Of a DNA stretch of 64,000 nt, positions 10,560 through 22,900 are shown one piece after another. The stretch's first letter is position 1. Each line of letters opens with the position of its first letter. The notes under the pieces were generated by a model. It had not been told where the DNA came from and did not search any database. It saw nothing but the letters and a program-made list of their open reading frames with translations. The stretch comes from Litoditis marina (lineage: Eukaryota; Nematoda; Chromadorea; Rhabditida; Rhabditidae): positions 34,041,728 to 34,105,727 of the forward strand of contig OZ038435.1 in the NCBI GenBank assembly GCA_964036275.1, in the 5' to 3' direction. A program made the position numbers and the translations under genes.

Positions 10560-12049
10560 TTATACTCTATGAAGACAGTCTCTGCTTTCTCCTTCGAATT
10601 TTCCGGCCAATTGGAAAGTACCGAAATCAAAGATTTTCTTTGGTTCCTGAAAAGAAAAAGATATCAGGTGAAAGTATTAATGTTATATTTACTATACGCT
10701 GTTTCTGTTGATCGATGTCCACATGTTTCCACATGTTTATTATACTGGTTTCATGCTCTTTTTTCAAACCTAGAGGAACGCGAAATAACCTAAGTTTTCA
10801 GGTACTACTGTTTTCCTCAATTCAGTTCGGTTTTTCGAAAACTCATGAAATTTCCACCAATTTTTTTGGATTTTGGCTAATTGTGAACAGGTTTTTCGCT
10901 TACCTCTCCAGTGCTGATATACGAGTCGGGGATGTGGATGGTCAGCTTGCGTTGGCAGGGCTGCAAACACATCATAATAATTTGAGCGAGTTGTCTAAAT
11001 GAAAACGAGCACTAAATGAGCTCTTTTCTCTTTATATTTCGGACATACTGTTATACCGTGGGTCTCATGGGTTATTCACCAGCTTCACTCAGTGTCTCAA
11101 ATTCTAGGAGAATGGCCATTTTCGTGATTAGCTGTGCTGAACTCATGCGAAGTCAGTTAGAAGTTAGATACATCTAGCAGAATCAGATTCGCTTGATAAC
11201 AAGTAGTTGTGTGGGCACGTGAAACATGCTGAACAATTTACAAACGTATTTGTTTGTGTTTGTATAATAGGATTCTTACATTGTGTTTTGAAACTCAAAC
11301 AAAAACTTATTCCTAGTATACCTTAATTCCGTCGTTGCAGTCATGGTAGATGTTCATCTTAGGCTCGATCGAAGTGAACTCCTCCGCGTGGCCCTTCAAC
11401 AGGAAATGGCCGCTACCGTCACTAGTGGTGGAACCCATCAACTCGTCCGGGCTCACTGAAATTTATTTTAAATCAACAAATTACTTTTTACCCTTGAAAT
11501 TGTCTGTCAATAAACGGGTTTATAAATTACCACTATTCGTTTTTGAAACGCACATCCTTCTAGGGTCAGATTTTCCCAACGCGAACAAACACCGTGTATG
11601 TCACCCTATACTGTGTCGCTGGTTTGATCTCGTGTATGTTTGATTGAGAATCATAAAGTGTGGCGTGTACCAGGTTCAAAGTACACCTCAGTTGTGGCCC
11701 TCCCCTCATAGCGTTACTGAAGTCAGACTCATAACCCACAGAACTCGTAAGTTTTTAATTTCCAACTCGAAAAACTACTTGAAATATTTGAAAACACCGC
11801 ACGACCTACGAATAGGGACTAATACGCGAAGGAATCTAACTACAAAAACGACAGATTAAATCAGTATTTCCAATTCTGTAGCTCAGTCTTTTCAATAACC
11901 AACTCACATTTATCCTCATCGTACAGTTTGACTTTGATGTTTGCCGCCGGCTTGTCATTGCACATGAAGACTCCCTTGACTCCTACCGATTGCGTTCTAC
12001 CCACAGCCAAAGAGAGAGGGAGGAGAGAGAGGAGGAGCACGAAATACAT
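10560..12049 (-). CDS. Transthyretin-like (TTR) family secreted protein 2
   Basis: Four minus-strand exons: 12049-11908, 11455-11322, 10960-10904 and 10646-10560, phases consistent, 139 residues. Signal peptide of about 15-16 residues (MYFVLLLSLLPLSLA), then GRTQSVGVKG, the conserved MCNDKPA segment, LYDEDK, TSDGSGHF, IEPKMNIYHDC and PCQRKLTIHIPDSY, ending with CLHRV. The extra cysteines in PCQR and near the C-terminus are shared with TTR gene 3 but absent from gene 1, so genes 2 and 3 are the closer pair and may have a second disulfide. The ATG lies four bases after TTTCAG, a probable trans-splice site. Confidence 0.92.
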
Positions 12050-13361
12050 TATCTGAAACAGAATTATTATAAAATAATTAATGTAGCTTAGAAACATACC
12101 AAAATGTTATATAGTACAAGAAAAATGAATTTATGGGAGGAAAAAGCGGAAGAAGAGAGATAAGAAGCACGAAATGCATTCTAGAATGAGGAAAAACTGT
12201 TTCTGCAAAATGACCAAAACAAAATATTGTGAAAAGTTAGCAAAATTCGGTTTTTGAGAAGAAAGAAGAACTTTGTGTGTCGTATTGGGTCATTTGATAA
12301 ATAGAACAAAGCCCGAACTTGTTCCGTTTTAGAGAATAGAAGTGGTGTAATACTGCAAGGTCAGAGCGGACCAAGAGGGGGAGATAGTTTAGTTAGTTCG
12401 GGACTGACAGTTAAAACAAAATAAACTCTTAACATACTATTGAATGGCCTTTTTTCCTCAGAGCGATTTTTACATACTTGATATGACGTTTCTCGAAGAT
12501 AATATGAATGTACACTGAACCAACTACTCATAACTCTATCATATTAGTGAGCGAACTCTAGTTGTAGTTCGCTCTGTCGAATACCTCAAAACAACCGAAA
12601 TTAGCCTAAAGGTTCACTGGAATCGAATCACCAGTACAGCGAAACGAAACCACTGTTTGATGAAATTAATGTGTACTTCCGTTTGATCTCACTCCCTTAT
12701 AATGAAGTATCCACTCGTTTGACTAACCAAAGAACCAGTGTGTTCCGCGTTTCACTATGACGCCATGACAATCTCATTCGTCATCTATCATTTGTGTACC
12801 TTTGTGAAAAACAAAATCGGCCTAACTTACAGAAATTGATCGAGTTCGTATTTGGCAAACAGTGTGTCAATCAGAAGGTGCTGGCAATGTTGTATAGAAA
12901 GTGGGAAAATAACCAGATACGATTATTGCATTTTTTCACTGTGTTTGTAGTTTGATTCCAGTACATACGCAGCATAACTAGAAGTTTTCGCTTCCCCCTG
13001 AGTGCGCATGTACAAAACTACAAACTCACCAGAATGAAACAGAACTGTTGTATTTTCCTCTGTTTCTTCTCTTTGAAAGATTGGGGATAGTCTGATGTCA
13101 AACATACTTTTCTAACTGACCAATTTATATTGATACATTTTATTTTATTTTACACTTTTGAACAAATTCAATACTGCATAATAAATCATTGGATGAGGAG
13201 AACATAAATCGAACACTTCTACTTTTTTCACTTGTATCGTAACTTTGTGAATTTGAATCATAATGACGGTTTCACCGAAAAACTTCTAATAACTGAATCC
13301 AAATAAAGAAAGAAACAAAATGAATATCAAAAAACTTTATTATATACATTTTCGAGAAAAT
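12050..13361. other. Intergenic region between TTR genes 2 and 3
   Basis: Presumed promoter of TTR gene 2 on the minus strand. A fold-back of the GTAGTTTGATT type lies at about 12946-13023. Otherwise AT-rich with no recognisable exon. The minus-strand poly(A) signal of TTR gene 3 (TTTATT on plus) is at 13336-13341. Confidence 0.5.
13336..13341 (-). terminator. Poly(A) signal of TTR gene 3
   Basis: AATAAA on the minus strand about 20 bases past the stop codon, the usual spacing for nematode 3' ends. Confidence 0.6.
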
Positions 13362-14768
13362 TTATTGTCTGTGGATACAATCTCTGGACTCTCCCTCGAA
13401 CTTTCCCGCCAATTGTAAAACACCCATGTCGAATACCTGTAAGAATATTGGATTAAATACAATAATTACATAGAATAGAGGAAAGAAAATTTGTCAGATC
13501 AGCAGAACAAAACTCAAAATGGGAAGAACAAAATGTTATACTCCGAAAATGAACTTAATCCGAAGAATGGTTCAAAACTTACTCTTGATGCAGTGTTTCC
13601 CTTGGAAATGTACGAATCTGGCACGTGCACTGTGATACGACGCTGACATGGCTGAAAGCAAAACAAAATGCAATCATATTTGCAATAAATTTTCTGGGTT
13701 CGCACTGACAAATAAATGTTGCTCCAAGCAATGGTACAACTGGTACATATTCTATTTTATAGTTTGATTCCGCTGCGTTTGAAGGGGGAAAACATGCATG
13801 TGTATGCAGATCAAACCACAGCTCGGGAAGTATAACACTTCAAATTAAGTGAGCTCTTCGGACAATTGCTAACAGAACTAAACTGAGTGTCTGTATACCA
13901 TAACCAAGTATAGTCGTCGCCAACGGAAAGGCGGGAGAGTACTGTATATTACACTTTTCGCTGTGTACGCACACATGCCTCCGATTCCAAAGCTTCCTGG
14001 TTATGTGCCCTAAAAGCGCAGTGGTTAGCTCTCTGCTACCAAGATTTTGCTTGCAGGTTCGATTCCGGCGAGAGAGAAAAATCTATAAATTGGGCACCCA
14101 CTATATGATATCCGACAGAATTGAACTTTCTGTTACTAATTTCTTCATTGTTAATTTCAAGTTTTTTTGTTTAACTCCAGAAAATTCGTACCGTCCACCC
14201 GTCGTCACAGTCGTGATAGATATTGATCCGTGGGTCGATAGTAGAAATCTCCGTCTCCGTGCCTTTCAGATGAAATTCACCGTTCGAGTCTGTACTTTGG
14301 TCGTCCATTTTGTTGTCGAACACTGGAAAAGTAGAGTTTAACAAGGTACGTCAAATAAATTGTACCCGGGAGTTGTCAGAACTGGGACTTTTGACTTTTT
14401 GAGGTAATGTTCTCGATGTTGCGATGTTGTGAACCCGATTCGGACATCCTCGTATAACGTATAGTGATAGTGTACAGTCCATTTAAGGTAAAAATGAAAT
14501 TTAAAAAAAACCGGCAATCGCATGTAGTTCTTCCAGTCTCCACTTGATAAAGAATGGTTAACTGACCAGGATAGTTTTTGTATCGACTGAGTTACATCCC
14601 GTATGAAAAGAAGAAAATGCACGTACCTACTCCCTTCTCGTACATTTTCACTCTGACTCCGGCCTCTGGCTTGTCATTGCAGATGAGTTTCCCGCGAACT
14701 TCGACAGATTGACTGAACCCAATGCCATAAACTGATGGCAGTAACGATAGAAGGAAAATTGCGATCAT
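13362..14768 (-). CDS. Transthyretin-like (TTR) family secreted protein 3
   Basis: Four minus-strand exons: 14768-14627, 14322-14192, 13651-13583 and 13436-13362, consistent phases, 138 residues. Signal peptide MIAIFLLSLLPSVYG, then FSQSVEVRG, ICNDKPEAGVRVKMYE, TDSNGEFHL, IDPRINIYHDC, PCQRRITVHVPDSYISKG and the end GKFEGESRDCIHRQ. Exon 1 has exactly the same length (142 bases) and phase as in TTR gene 2, and the two share PCQR, PDSYIS and KFEGESRDC, so they arose by recent tandem duplication. A tRNA-like element lies in intron 2. Function of the individual member is unknown. Confidence 0.92.
13758..13818. repeat. GTAGTTTGATC-type fold-back, short copy
   Basis: TAGTTTGATTCCG at the left and CAGATCAAACCACAG at the right form the inverted ends of a roughly 60-bp element; better copies lie at 17965-18029 and 44350-47830. 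In intron 2 of TTR gene 3. Confidence 0.55.
13908..14077 (+). mobile_element. tRNA-like interspersed element, copy 3
   Basis: Head TATAGTCGTCGCCAACGGAA, then a tRNA-like half with AGCGCAGTGGTTAGC (A-box-like, about 14015-14030) and GGTTCGATTCC (B box, about 14056-14066). Aligns with the minus-strand copy at 8868-9043 and partly with 55028-55185. There is no clean acceptor or anticodon stem, so a tRNA-derived repeat rather than a tRNA gene. Lies in intron 2 of TTR gene 3. Confidence 0.7.
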
Positions 14769-16332
14769 TCTAGAACAATGTTATTTTATAATTGGAGTTA
14801 TATCTATTCGGTCAAAATTGTTCTTGTTATTAAAACTTTTGGATGATCCAGTTGAGTGTGAAAGCTGCGCTAAAAACTCCAAAACATAGAAACACCACAG
14901 GTACGTCAAAATTATAAAAGTTCGCATTCAAGTGTGTAAAACTAAACTAATGTTACCAAAACACGCTTATTCAATAATGTATAGTATACTTCATGTAGGA
15001 CAAGAACTGGGATAGAATCATAGTAACTGGAAAGTCAACAACAAACTCGGTAGAATGTTTTTGCCGCCATATAAAGGCGTCCTTGAAACTAGTGTAACGA
15101 GAAATAGTAAAAATATAACAATGAGTCAACCGGCGGGATTCTACCGCTAGTTTCGTGATAGTTTATACACGTCATAATCAAGGTCAGATCAAACTAAAAA
15201 TTGTGTTTTCCAGGTGAAAATAAAGTAATCTCCAGGTGACTAGTGAAGATATCTCACTCAATATCTCTGAGAACTTGCACTTTATTCGAACAGTGACAAG
15301 TTAATCTAAGAAATACTTTCTCCAAAGTGAAAATCACCAGCCTCAACATCAGTCTTTTGTCCCAAAGTAGACAGACCTGAGTTTGTCGAGTTGGCCAATG
15401 TTGTTCGATAACCTGACAGTTTCCTGTTTTCGAACGAAACAATGCCAGTTGGTGATGTTATCGATAGGGAATGACGAAAAAGTCGTGTATTGTATTCTCA
15501 AATTCACGATTCACGAATTTCGACCGAAAAGCAATGAGATTAAACTACAAAACCAGCGGGATAGGGCAACACATCCTATAGGTTTGCTTTGGGCAGAGCA
15601 AACCCTAAATATGGGGGGGGGGGGGGGGTCGGCAATGAAAGGACAGAATGAAATGGTACACGGTCACCTGCTTGTAGTTTGATATCCCTGCGTTGGCCTA
15701 TAATTCACAATAAGGGGCTAGTGTGCTGTTGAAGGGGCAGATGGTACGTTGCAAGTAGCAGTCTTCTCTGGTGTTTATGGTTGTATCCCGCGTTTATTAG
15801 TTACTCAAAGCCAACAATCTATGCTGAGATCAAACTACAACGCTGACATGATCGACCCCTGGACGAGAAACCAATGTATCTGTGTACACTTGTAATTAAA
15901 TCAATCTAGGGAACACCCACAAGTTCAGCTTATGAACTACTTGAGAAGTTTTAGTGTTGTCCCTCAGTACAGGCAAACAATTGTTGCTGACAGTTGCTCA
16001 AACTCTTCATTGAGTTACCCTTCATTGAAATGTTAGACTTATATTTTAAAACATAAGTGTTCAACGCAGATTGTACTAAGTTTGAGATCAAACTATCTCG
16101 AAATTGAAACGTAGAATCGCAACTGGCAACACAAAGGTACTTGCTCATTTTATTCATCAACAATATGCGATAAGGCCATTCAAAAAAGTGATCGAGAAAT
16201 ATCAACAATCGGAAAATATAATAAAACGATATCTACAAGATTGTGAGTACTTTGGGACAGCTGCGTAGTTTACAAGTTAGATGACGGTTTTTTTTCGTTA
16301 TTTCAAATAGTTACCATCGTATACGGTTACTT
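14769..16332. other. Intergenic region between TTR gene 3 and the G-gamma gene
   Basis: Holds a long G homopolymer at about 15613-15629. A reversed GTAGTTTGATC-family copy lies at about 15497-15556, carrying TTTCGACCGAAAAGCAATG and sharing the flank GCGGGATAGGGCAACA-like with 41,960-41,985. A longer inverted pair lies at about 15672-15837 (TAGTTTGATATCC / GAGATCAAACTACAAC). No exon is supported. Confidence 0.5.
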
Positions 16333-17316
16333 TCAGATGACATTACACTGGAAGGAGCTCTTGGGGCGGTATGGGTTCATCTTATCATTTGCGAACCCGG
16401 TCATTAGTACATCTTCACGTTGCAGATCTTGAGTGAATCTGAAATCACACTGTACTCAGATACCGTACGCGGAATATTCCAATAAGCATGTCCCGACCTG
16501 CGCCTCTACAAACTTGCGCTATTTCTGTGCTCTCGCACACATCCCCCCTCCTACGAAATAGTGTGTAGAACGAGAGACGGCATACAGCATACGTTCTCAG
16601 GATTCGCTCGTACAGTATAACTTGGAATGTGTATTATTATGTGAGAGATTACGGGCATTTTCTGTGAAAATGTCACTTAGTTATCTTTGAGAACAATTGT
16701 TAGAAATTGTAACTGAAAACTGCAGTAGTTCAAGTGAGAATGACGATGACTAGAAATACTTCATACAGGCAAATTTCTTCCCGAACCGACTCTCCCCAAA
16801 CCAAAACCGAACCGATTCTTACCGAACCAGTTGGTTAACGGTAAGGAACCGAACAGTTTGCGTACTCAAACCGACATGAAACCGGACCGAACCCTAATAA
16901 ACGGTACGCAGTCGACCAATTTCAGCATTAATTACATGAATTGGTTTGGTTCAAACTCTGTTGGCCTAAATTTGGTTCGGTTCTAAACCGAACCAACTGG
17001 TTCGGGAAGAATCGGTTTAGTTTTGGTTTGGAAAGAGTCGGTTCGGGAAGGAATTCAGCCTTCATCCACGCCGTTCTCCTAAGGAAGCGTGTCAGTACTA
17101 TAGTCGTGCCAGAACGTGAAATACTATGCGCGATTGTTGTTGTCTGTTCACGTTTCACGTGACGATTGCCTATACTCGTGGTGTATTTCCATGTTTGACC
17201 TACTTGATAAGGTCGGCGGCTGACTGCGAGATGGGATATCGGCGCAAATTTCTCTCGCAACGAAGTTGATCAACCTGCTTGCGGGCCTGTTGAATGGCTT
17301 CTTCACGAGAGCTCAT
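16333..17316 (-). CDS. Heterotrimeric G-protein gamma subunit
   Basis: Two minus-strand exons, 17316-17204 and 16438-16333, joined in phase 2, encode 72 residues, the normal size for G-gamma. The N-terminal helix (ARKQVDQLRCERNLRR), then PISQSAADLIK, then FTQDLQREDVLMTGF and MNPYRPKSSF match the G-gamma (GGL-like) fold: coiled-coil helix, short loop, second helix, NP[FY] motif. The protein ends CNVI, a CAAX box for prenylation and membrane attachment. It would pair with G-beta downstream of receptors. From memory C. elegans has two G-gamma genes; this one looks nearer the divergent member (gpc-1) than gpc-2, but I do not assign a symbol. The ATG lies 11 bases after ATTTCAG. The intron (765 bp) holds a large fold-back at 16784-17052. 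Confidence 0.85.
16689..16775 (+). repeat. About 87-bp direct repeat, copy 1
   Basis: Begins around GAACAATTGTTAGAAATTGT and continues through ACTGCAGTAGTTCAAG and GACGATGACTAGAAATACTT to ACAGGCAAATT. An almost identical copy lies at 17473-17560, so the pair flanks exon 1 of the G-gamma gene. The fold-back at 16784 starts just after this copy. Confidence 0.8.
16784..17052. repeat. AACCGA/AACCGG-rich fold-back element 1
   Basis: The left arm includes CCCGAACCGACTCTCCCCAA and ACCGAACCAGTTGGTTAACG. The right arm includes CGAACCAACTGGTTCGGGAA and AAGAGTCGGTTCGGGAAGG. About 270 bp overall, in the G-gamma intron. It belongs in style with the GGTTACC/AACCGG fold-backs at 40716, 52325 and 55278, although the sequence unit differs. 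Confidence 0.75.
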
Positions 17317-17589
17317 TATCGCGGAATCTGAAATTGACTGTGCATCCATGAAATAAAAGGTAGTAAGAAAATGATGTGAGAGAGGGCAGAGAATCTTGAA
17401 TTTTCACTGACACGATGGCAAAGGCTAACAAACTGGATGGAAAGGCAAAGATACTAGATTTGAGTAAACATCTGTGAAAACAATCGTTAGAAATTGTAAC
17501 TGAAAACTGCAGTAGTTCAAGGGAGAATGACGATGACTAGAAATACTTCATACAGGCAAATTGCTTGCATGAATTGGTATGGTGAATTG

Positions 17590-17752
17590 GTTTGAATTGG
17601 ATGAAAAAAAAGAAGAGGTCGTGTCCGTCCGCCCAATGTCCGAGGCGAAGAGATATTGAGAATGTGCAGAGATCGAGATACTTGGATGGCCATAAAGGAA
17701 CACCATATTGTAACAATATGAAGTGAATGAATAAATCTTGAAATCTTGAAAT
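17590..17752 (+). mobile_element. 3' end remnant of a non-LTR retroelement
   Basis: A plus-strand frame encodes RPPNVRGEEILRMCRDRDTW then MAIKEHHIVTI and a stop, followed by an AT-rich tail GAATAAATCTTGAAATCTTG. This is the extreme C-terminus of a reverse-transcriptase ORF and its 3' tail, matching 48716-48950 (minus) and 7768-7885 (minus). Confidence 0.7.
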
Positions 17753-17964
17753 CTGTCGTTATTCGTGACACTTCACAAAGCTCTTTGTATTTTGGGTTGT
17801 TGTATCCAATTAGAGTGTCCATGAACTAATTGTACTCGACTGCAGTGTGAAAGTTACAATTGTAATCGTTCGTTGGTTTCTTATGTTGCAGATAAGTTAA
17901 GTTCAAAGTTCAAGATAAAATTGGATGTGTCTTGAAGTGAGAGCAGAATGTGTAAACTCTAGTT

Positions 17965-18029
17965 GTAGTTTGATCCACATACAAATCTAAGATTGTGAAT
18001 TGCAACTAAACCGCGAGGGATCAAACTAC
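17965..18029. repeat. 65-bp GTAGTTTGATC fold-back
   Basis: Starts GTAGTTTGATCC and ends GGGATCAAACTAC, perfectly inverted over 11-12 bp, with an AT-rich centre. Member of the small fold-back family with clear copies at 41901, 44350, 44531, 45649 and 47764. Confidence 0.8.
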
Positions 18030-19936
18030 AAACACAGCACAAACTTCATGTGCGACCAACACAAATCGAGCATTTCCAAAATGTCAAAGATTATTCCATT
18101 TGAACACATTTTCTGAACCCAGCTCGATTTTAGCAAAAATGAACTTTAGACACTTTCTCAACTACTGTAACTATTTGCCCAACATCTACAAATCGACTCA
18201 GAAAGGTTGGCGCTAATTAGCCGGAATTGGCCGCGAATTTTAGAAACTACCGTAACCCAAAAAATCAAATGTGAGGGTTTTCATCCAAAAATCATAGTTA
18301 TCAGCAACCAACGTGGCTAGTATGATAATAAACATGCAAGTTGAAGAGGTACCACTCCCTTTAGCTCGATTAAGTCAGCAAAAAAGAGGTATTTACTGTG
18401 AATCACGAAAACACGATTGCAAGTAGTGAATGAGGTGTTTTCGACAATCTCTTACCTCCAATTGTTCTGATAAACGATTAGAACACTGAATGAATGTCCC
18501 TAAAACTCTATTTCACCCATTGAGAGAGATTGGCGCTAGTTGTTCAGAGTTAGTCACGAAGTAGCCATTCGAAAATCGTAATTTGACGTTACGATCAGAG
18601 ATTCTGTTTTCGAGGGTTGACATCGCTTATAACAATGAAATACTTCAAATTCAAGTATAACACATGTTAATTCGTTCTGTTAAACAAGTAAGAAAGATGG
18701 TTTTTCGTGCAAATCACAAAAACACGATTGAAATCAGTCATTGAGAAATTTTTGGCTTTTGTCCACTTTCTGATTTTTTTGTCAACTGTCAGAACACTGA
18801 ATATAAGTCTGTGGGCTCCATTTCACCGAAAAAATGCAGAAAAACGCTCAAAAAAGGGTCTTTGGATTACGGTATGCACCGGTTTTTAGCGGCTAATTGG
18901 CTGCAATTGAAAAAATTGGCTGACCAATTGGCTGGGCGCTGTCTGAGATGTTGCGGGAGTGTGTGAAAAGGTATATAACGCAATTCTATGAACGTATGCA
19001 GTATGCACCAATATTGTTTTGTTTTCCCGGGAATGAAAAAACCCGTCCTGGTAGGAGAGTTCCCGAACATATTGATGCATAGGACACTAGATGCTAGTCG
19101 CGAAAAGCGATGTGTTGTGTGTAAAGTAAAGAGAACGCGGCATGGCGCCTCGAGACTGTCATACAATACGGCGCCCATTTCCCCCTCGACACACCAAAAT
19201 TCACGGCAATTAGAGAAGGACGCGAGCACAAACACAGCTAATTATAGTCTAAAGAGCGCCAATTCTCCGCAGACTACAAAAGTAGTTACACACAGTTAAC
19301 AGTCACTTATTTTAGAAAAAAATACAGGAAACTTCGAAAAACGACGATATTTATAGCTGAATAAAAAGATTTTCTGCCATTTCTTACGTATTTACCTTAC
19401 TTACTATACTACCTACTTAGTTGTGGAACTTAGTCAGGAGTGTAATCTTGCAATACACATCCAAACAAATCCAAACGACAGCAAAGTCTAAATAAATCAT
19501 TGATTCAAATGTTAAACGCCAATTCAATTTCCACCCTTCATATAGGAATCATGCTGTCACAAATACGCGTATAAAATGTATAAAGTTTCAAAACGTCACA
19601 ATAAAGCCCCAATATCAGCTGGTAAAGTGTAGCACAGCTCATAAACATTTTCGTGTCACCGAAAATACAAGCTGGGGAGATTGCGTACGCCTTTCTAGAC
19701 AGCCGTCTGATGTGAATCATGACAGCTTACATTTGAATCCGAGCAGTTCCCGCCGGTTTTTAGCGGTGGAGCAGCCATTTTGACATTCGCGCACGGTTTA
19801 CGCCTGTCGACGCGCTTGCTTTTAATTTTCGAATTTTCAAATGTTTCGAATAGTTAGTTTTCATTGTTTTCAGCAGTTTTTATTTTTTCTCGCGTAGTTT
19901 TTATAGTGTTTTAAAAATAACAGTTCTGAGCGCAGA

Positions 19937-22900
19937 ATGAATGATGTCGACGTTGTGCTGAGGAACTGCATTCCGGACTTTCGCTCAATTCCGCATTATC
20001 GGCTGAAGTACTTCAATTGTGTTGCACAGGTGGGTAATCACTGCGTTCGCATTGAGACTTACCAAAAACCGGTTAGGTTACCAAAAAACCCGGTTACATT
20101 AAGAATTGGCCATTTAGATCCGTTTATATCCACCGAGCGTTCAATGCTCTAAGTAAGTAGTGATAGTTACTAGTAGTACGTTCTGACGAATCCAGTGAAT
20201 GAGTATTTAGTTACTTTTTTGGTGCATGGTTTGGTTCATAAAAACTATAAACGTCTTTATTTCATTGTCGGTTTGAGTACATGTTCGATGTTTCGGTTCT
20301 ATAAATTCATTATGCTCAGTGGAAGCTCTCATCTTGAAGCAACGTATCTTGACTTCGTAATCAAAATCTATGAGTCTGTACTAGTAATGTTCGTTCTGTT
20401 TCTAAGTTCTGCTTCAGGTAATTTCTGTTCTGACAACTGAGAGAAATTCGACCGTCATTCGGATATGGGATGGATTCAATCATGAGTACGTTTTGAACAT
20501 ATTCTTCTCACATGCAATCTTTGATTTTTGAAGCAACTAATTTATCTCTATATTGCTACTCTACTGTAGTTTGAATCGCGTCGAATCTAGAGTTGTAACA
20601 ACTCTGAACATACATATTTTTATCAAATCGAATTAAATTTCAGCAGAAGTTTGATATTATTTTACCGTTGTTTGTAAAGAAATACCCCTTTTCAGCAAGC
20701 CTGAGTTTAGAAGTGCTTTCAGATTCCAAGCCAGAGACAAAATGTTTGTGGCCGAGTTTATGATGATCAGAAGTGTTGAAGTTCCCCCTCTCGACGAGTT
20801 GAGGCTGGTCACCAGGGACTCCTTCGTTGACGTCATTTTGTATGGCGAATGGGCTACCGAAGCTATCACACTCAAGGTGAGTATGGAGTTTCGTTTAGGG
20901 CGCTACTAAATCTTTGTTGCAGTTTGAAGGCGATACATACTAATTTTGACAGAAAAGCCACGTGGTTCAAACTACAAACATGAATCTCTATTAAAAATGA
21001 GACAAGAACAACACATGATAAACGTTCTGCAGATCACTCGAACCTAGTTGAAGCTTGAAACAGGTACAGGAGCTTGATTTATGCAGCACGTACCTCAAGT
21101 TTTGCATTGGCGGAACATTTAAAATATGAACATGAACCATATTCACAAGTTGGTTCAAATTTTACAGACTCATTCCACTTACGTGGAAAAAAGAAAATGA
21201 GCAATGAAAATCATCTGTCAGAGTCAAAGTATCTAACAGTTAGGTTGCTCAAAATGTTATAACTCAACTATTACTCTAACTCTACTCTTTGTTATTTTGT
21301 TCAAAATTCGGTCCCGTTCATTCTATTCACTATTTTCCGTATTCCGTTATATTTCTGTTTTCAGAGTGGAGACGTAATAGTTCTGTCCAATGTGCACGTG
21401 AGTTTACCACGAACCGCCCATCAGTTCACCTTTGTTCTTCACAATGGAAGCAGTGGAGCTTACAGAAGAGGCATTCACAAACTGCCCGAAGGATATCCTG
21501 AGAGAGATCATCTCAATAAGTATGTTTATTCATCAATAATATCATTTTGATATACAAAAATGTAATGAAAAGAGATTTTATGGAGGTCACACTACACTAG
21601 TTGTGTCACACACATGAGACACATGTATGTAGTTTTTTATCATCGTGTTTCTTTCTCTTGCACTGTGACGCACTAAATTTCCAAATAAACATTTTGGAAG
21701 AAAGGAATGTTTATAATGAAATTCAATAAAGTGGCTCGTTTCTCGCCAATACCGGAGAAAACATTTTTTTATCCAAACGCATGAATTCACACGTATTCAG
21801 GCCAAAAAACTGCCTCTTTTTTGTCGAATAGTCACACCTCACTGGTGGGTGTGTAAATTGCCAAATGTACAATTCAATATTGTCTACATTGTGATTTTTC
21901 AGCCGTATTTCCGAGGTTCTGGATGATTGGACGCAGCGCGGACGGACTGCTCTAGAGTACCCAGTTACAGGTATCACATTGAGCGTTGTGATTCTGATTT
22001 ACGCGATTTACGCTGTAATAATAAAATAATATGTTTGTGTCATTTGTATTCACTAGTGTATTTCCTTCCATACACTAGTGAGATATGACGAATGTTCAGA
22101 AAATAATTCGGTGTTCCTTCAAAGTGAGTCAATTTTGATGGTATTGCATGGAAAATGAAGAGTTTTCTCTAGCTGTGGTGAAAACAGCGCGTTTTTTTCT
22201 CTGATTCACCGTTTCTAGCATTTGGGCTAAGTTTTCTAGAACGTGTTGATTCATTCTTCCATTTACAGATGCTCCCATATTGGCGCAGCCCGCTTTCTCG
22301 GCGACGGAAGTTGCGGTTCCACAAGCTGATCCGGTTCCGGCTGCCAACCCGCAGCAACCCGAAGTGCAAGTACAGGTGTGTTCTATGCATACGTAAAACA
22401 TTCCAATGCACTCCAATTAAAATGAACGTGTATAACCCTAAAACTGGCATGATATCTCGGCAAAACACTTATTCATATAACTTATCGCTTTTCAAACAGC
22501 TAGCTTCTACATCTACAGATGAGCTTCAGTTCCAGAAAAAGTGTTTCACATATGGAATGGTTATATGTTTTGCACCAGCTGGAAATGATTATTAACGACT
22601 CATTCAAGTGGACCCTTGTTTCGTTGTTGCGCCTGAATAGCTAGAACATTTAGCGAACCGACTTCTTTGTTCTCGTAACAAATGAACTCAGTGATTTGTG
22701 ATGCTCAGTTTAGTATGCACTCTGAAAACGACGTATTTTAGTAAAAAAAAATATGAAATTCATGAAAAATATAATAATATGAAAAATATGAAAAGCGAAC
22801 CGACTTCTTTGTTCTCGTAACAAATGAACTCAGTGATTTGTGATGCTCAGTTTAGTATGCACTCTGAAAACGACGTATTTTAGTAAAAAAAATATGAAAT

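Larger units (their letters stand above)
17317..19936. other. Intergenic region between the G-gamma and OB-fold genes
   Basis: Holds the second copy of the 87-bp direct repeat (17473-17560), a retroelement remnant (17590-17752), a 65-bp fold-back (17965-18029) and a diverged direct repeat of about 130 bp (around 18380-18520 and 18690-18825, both containing AACACGATTG, AGAACACTGAAT and ATTTCACC). A segment at 18890-18965 (GCTGTCTGAGATGTTGCGGG, TTGGCCAATT-like words) is related to repeats near 4,960, 40,200, 53,190 and 59,040. The long minus-strand open frame at 18867-19235 shows no family signature. Confidence 0.5.
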
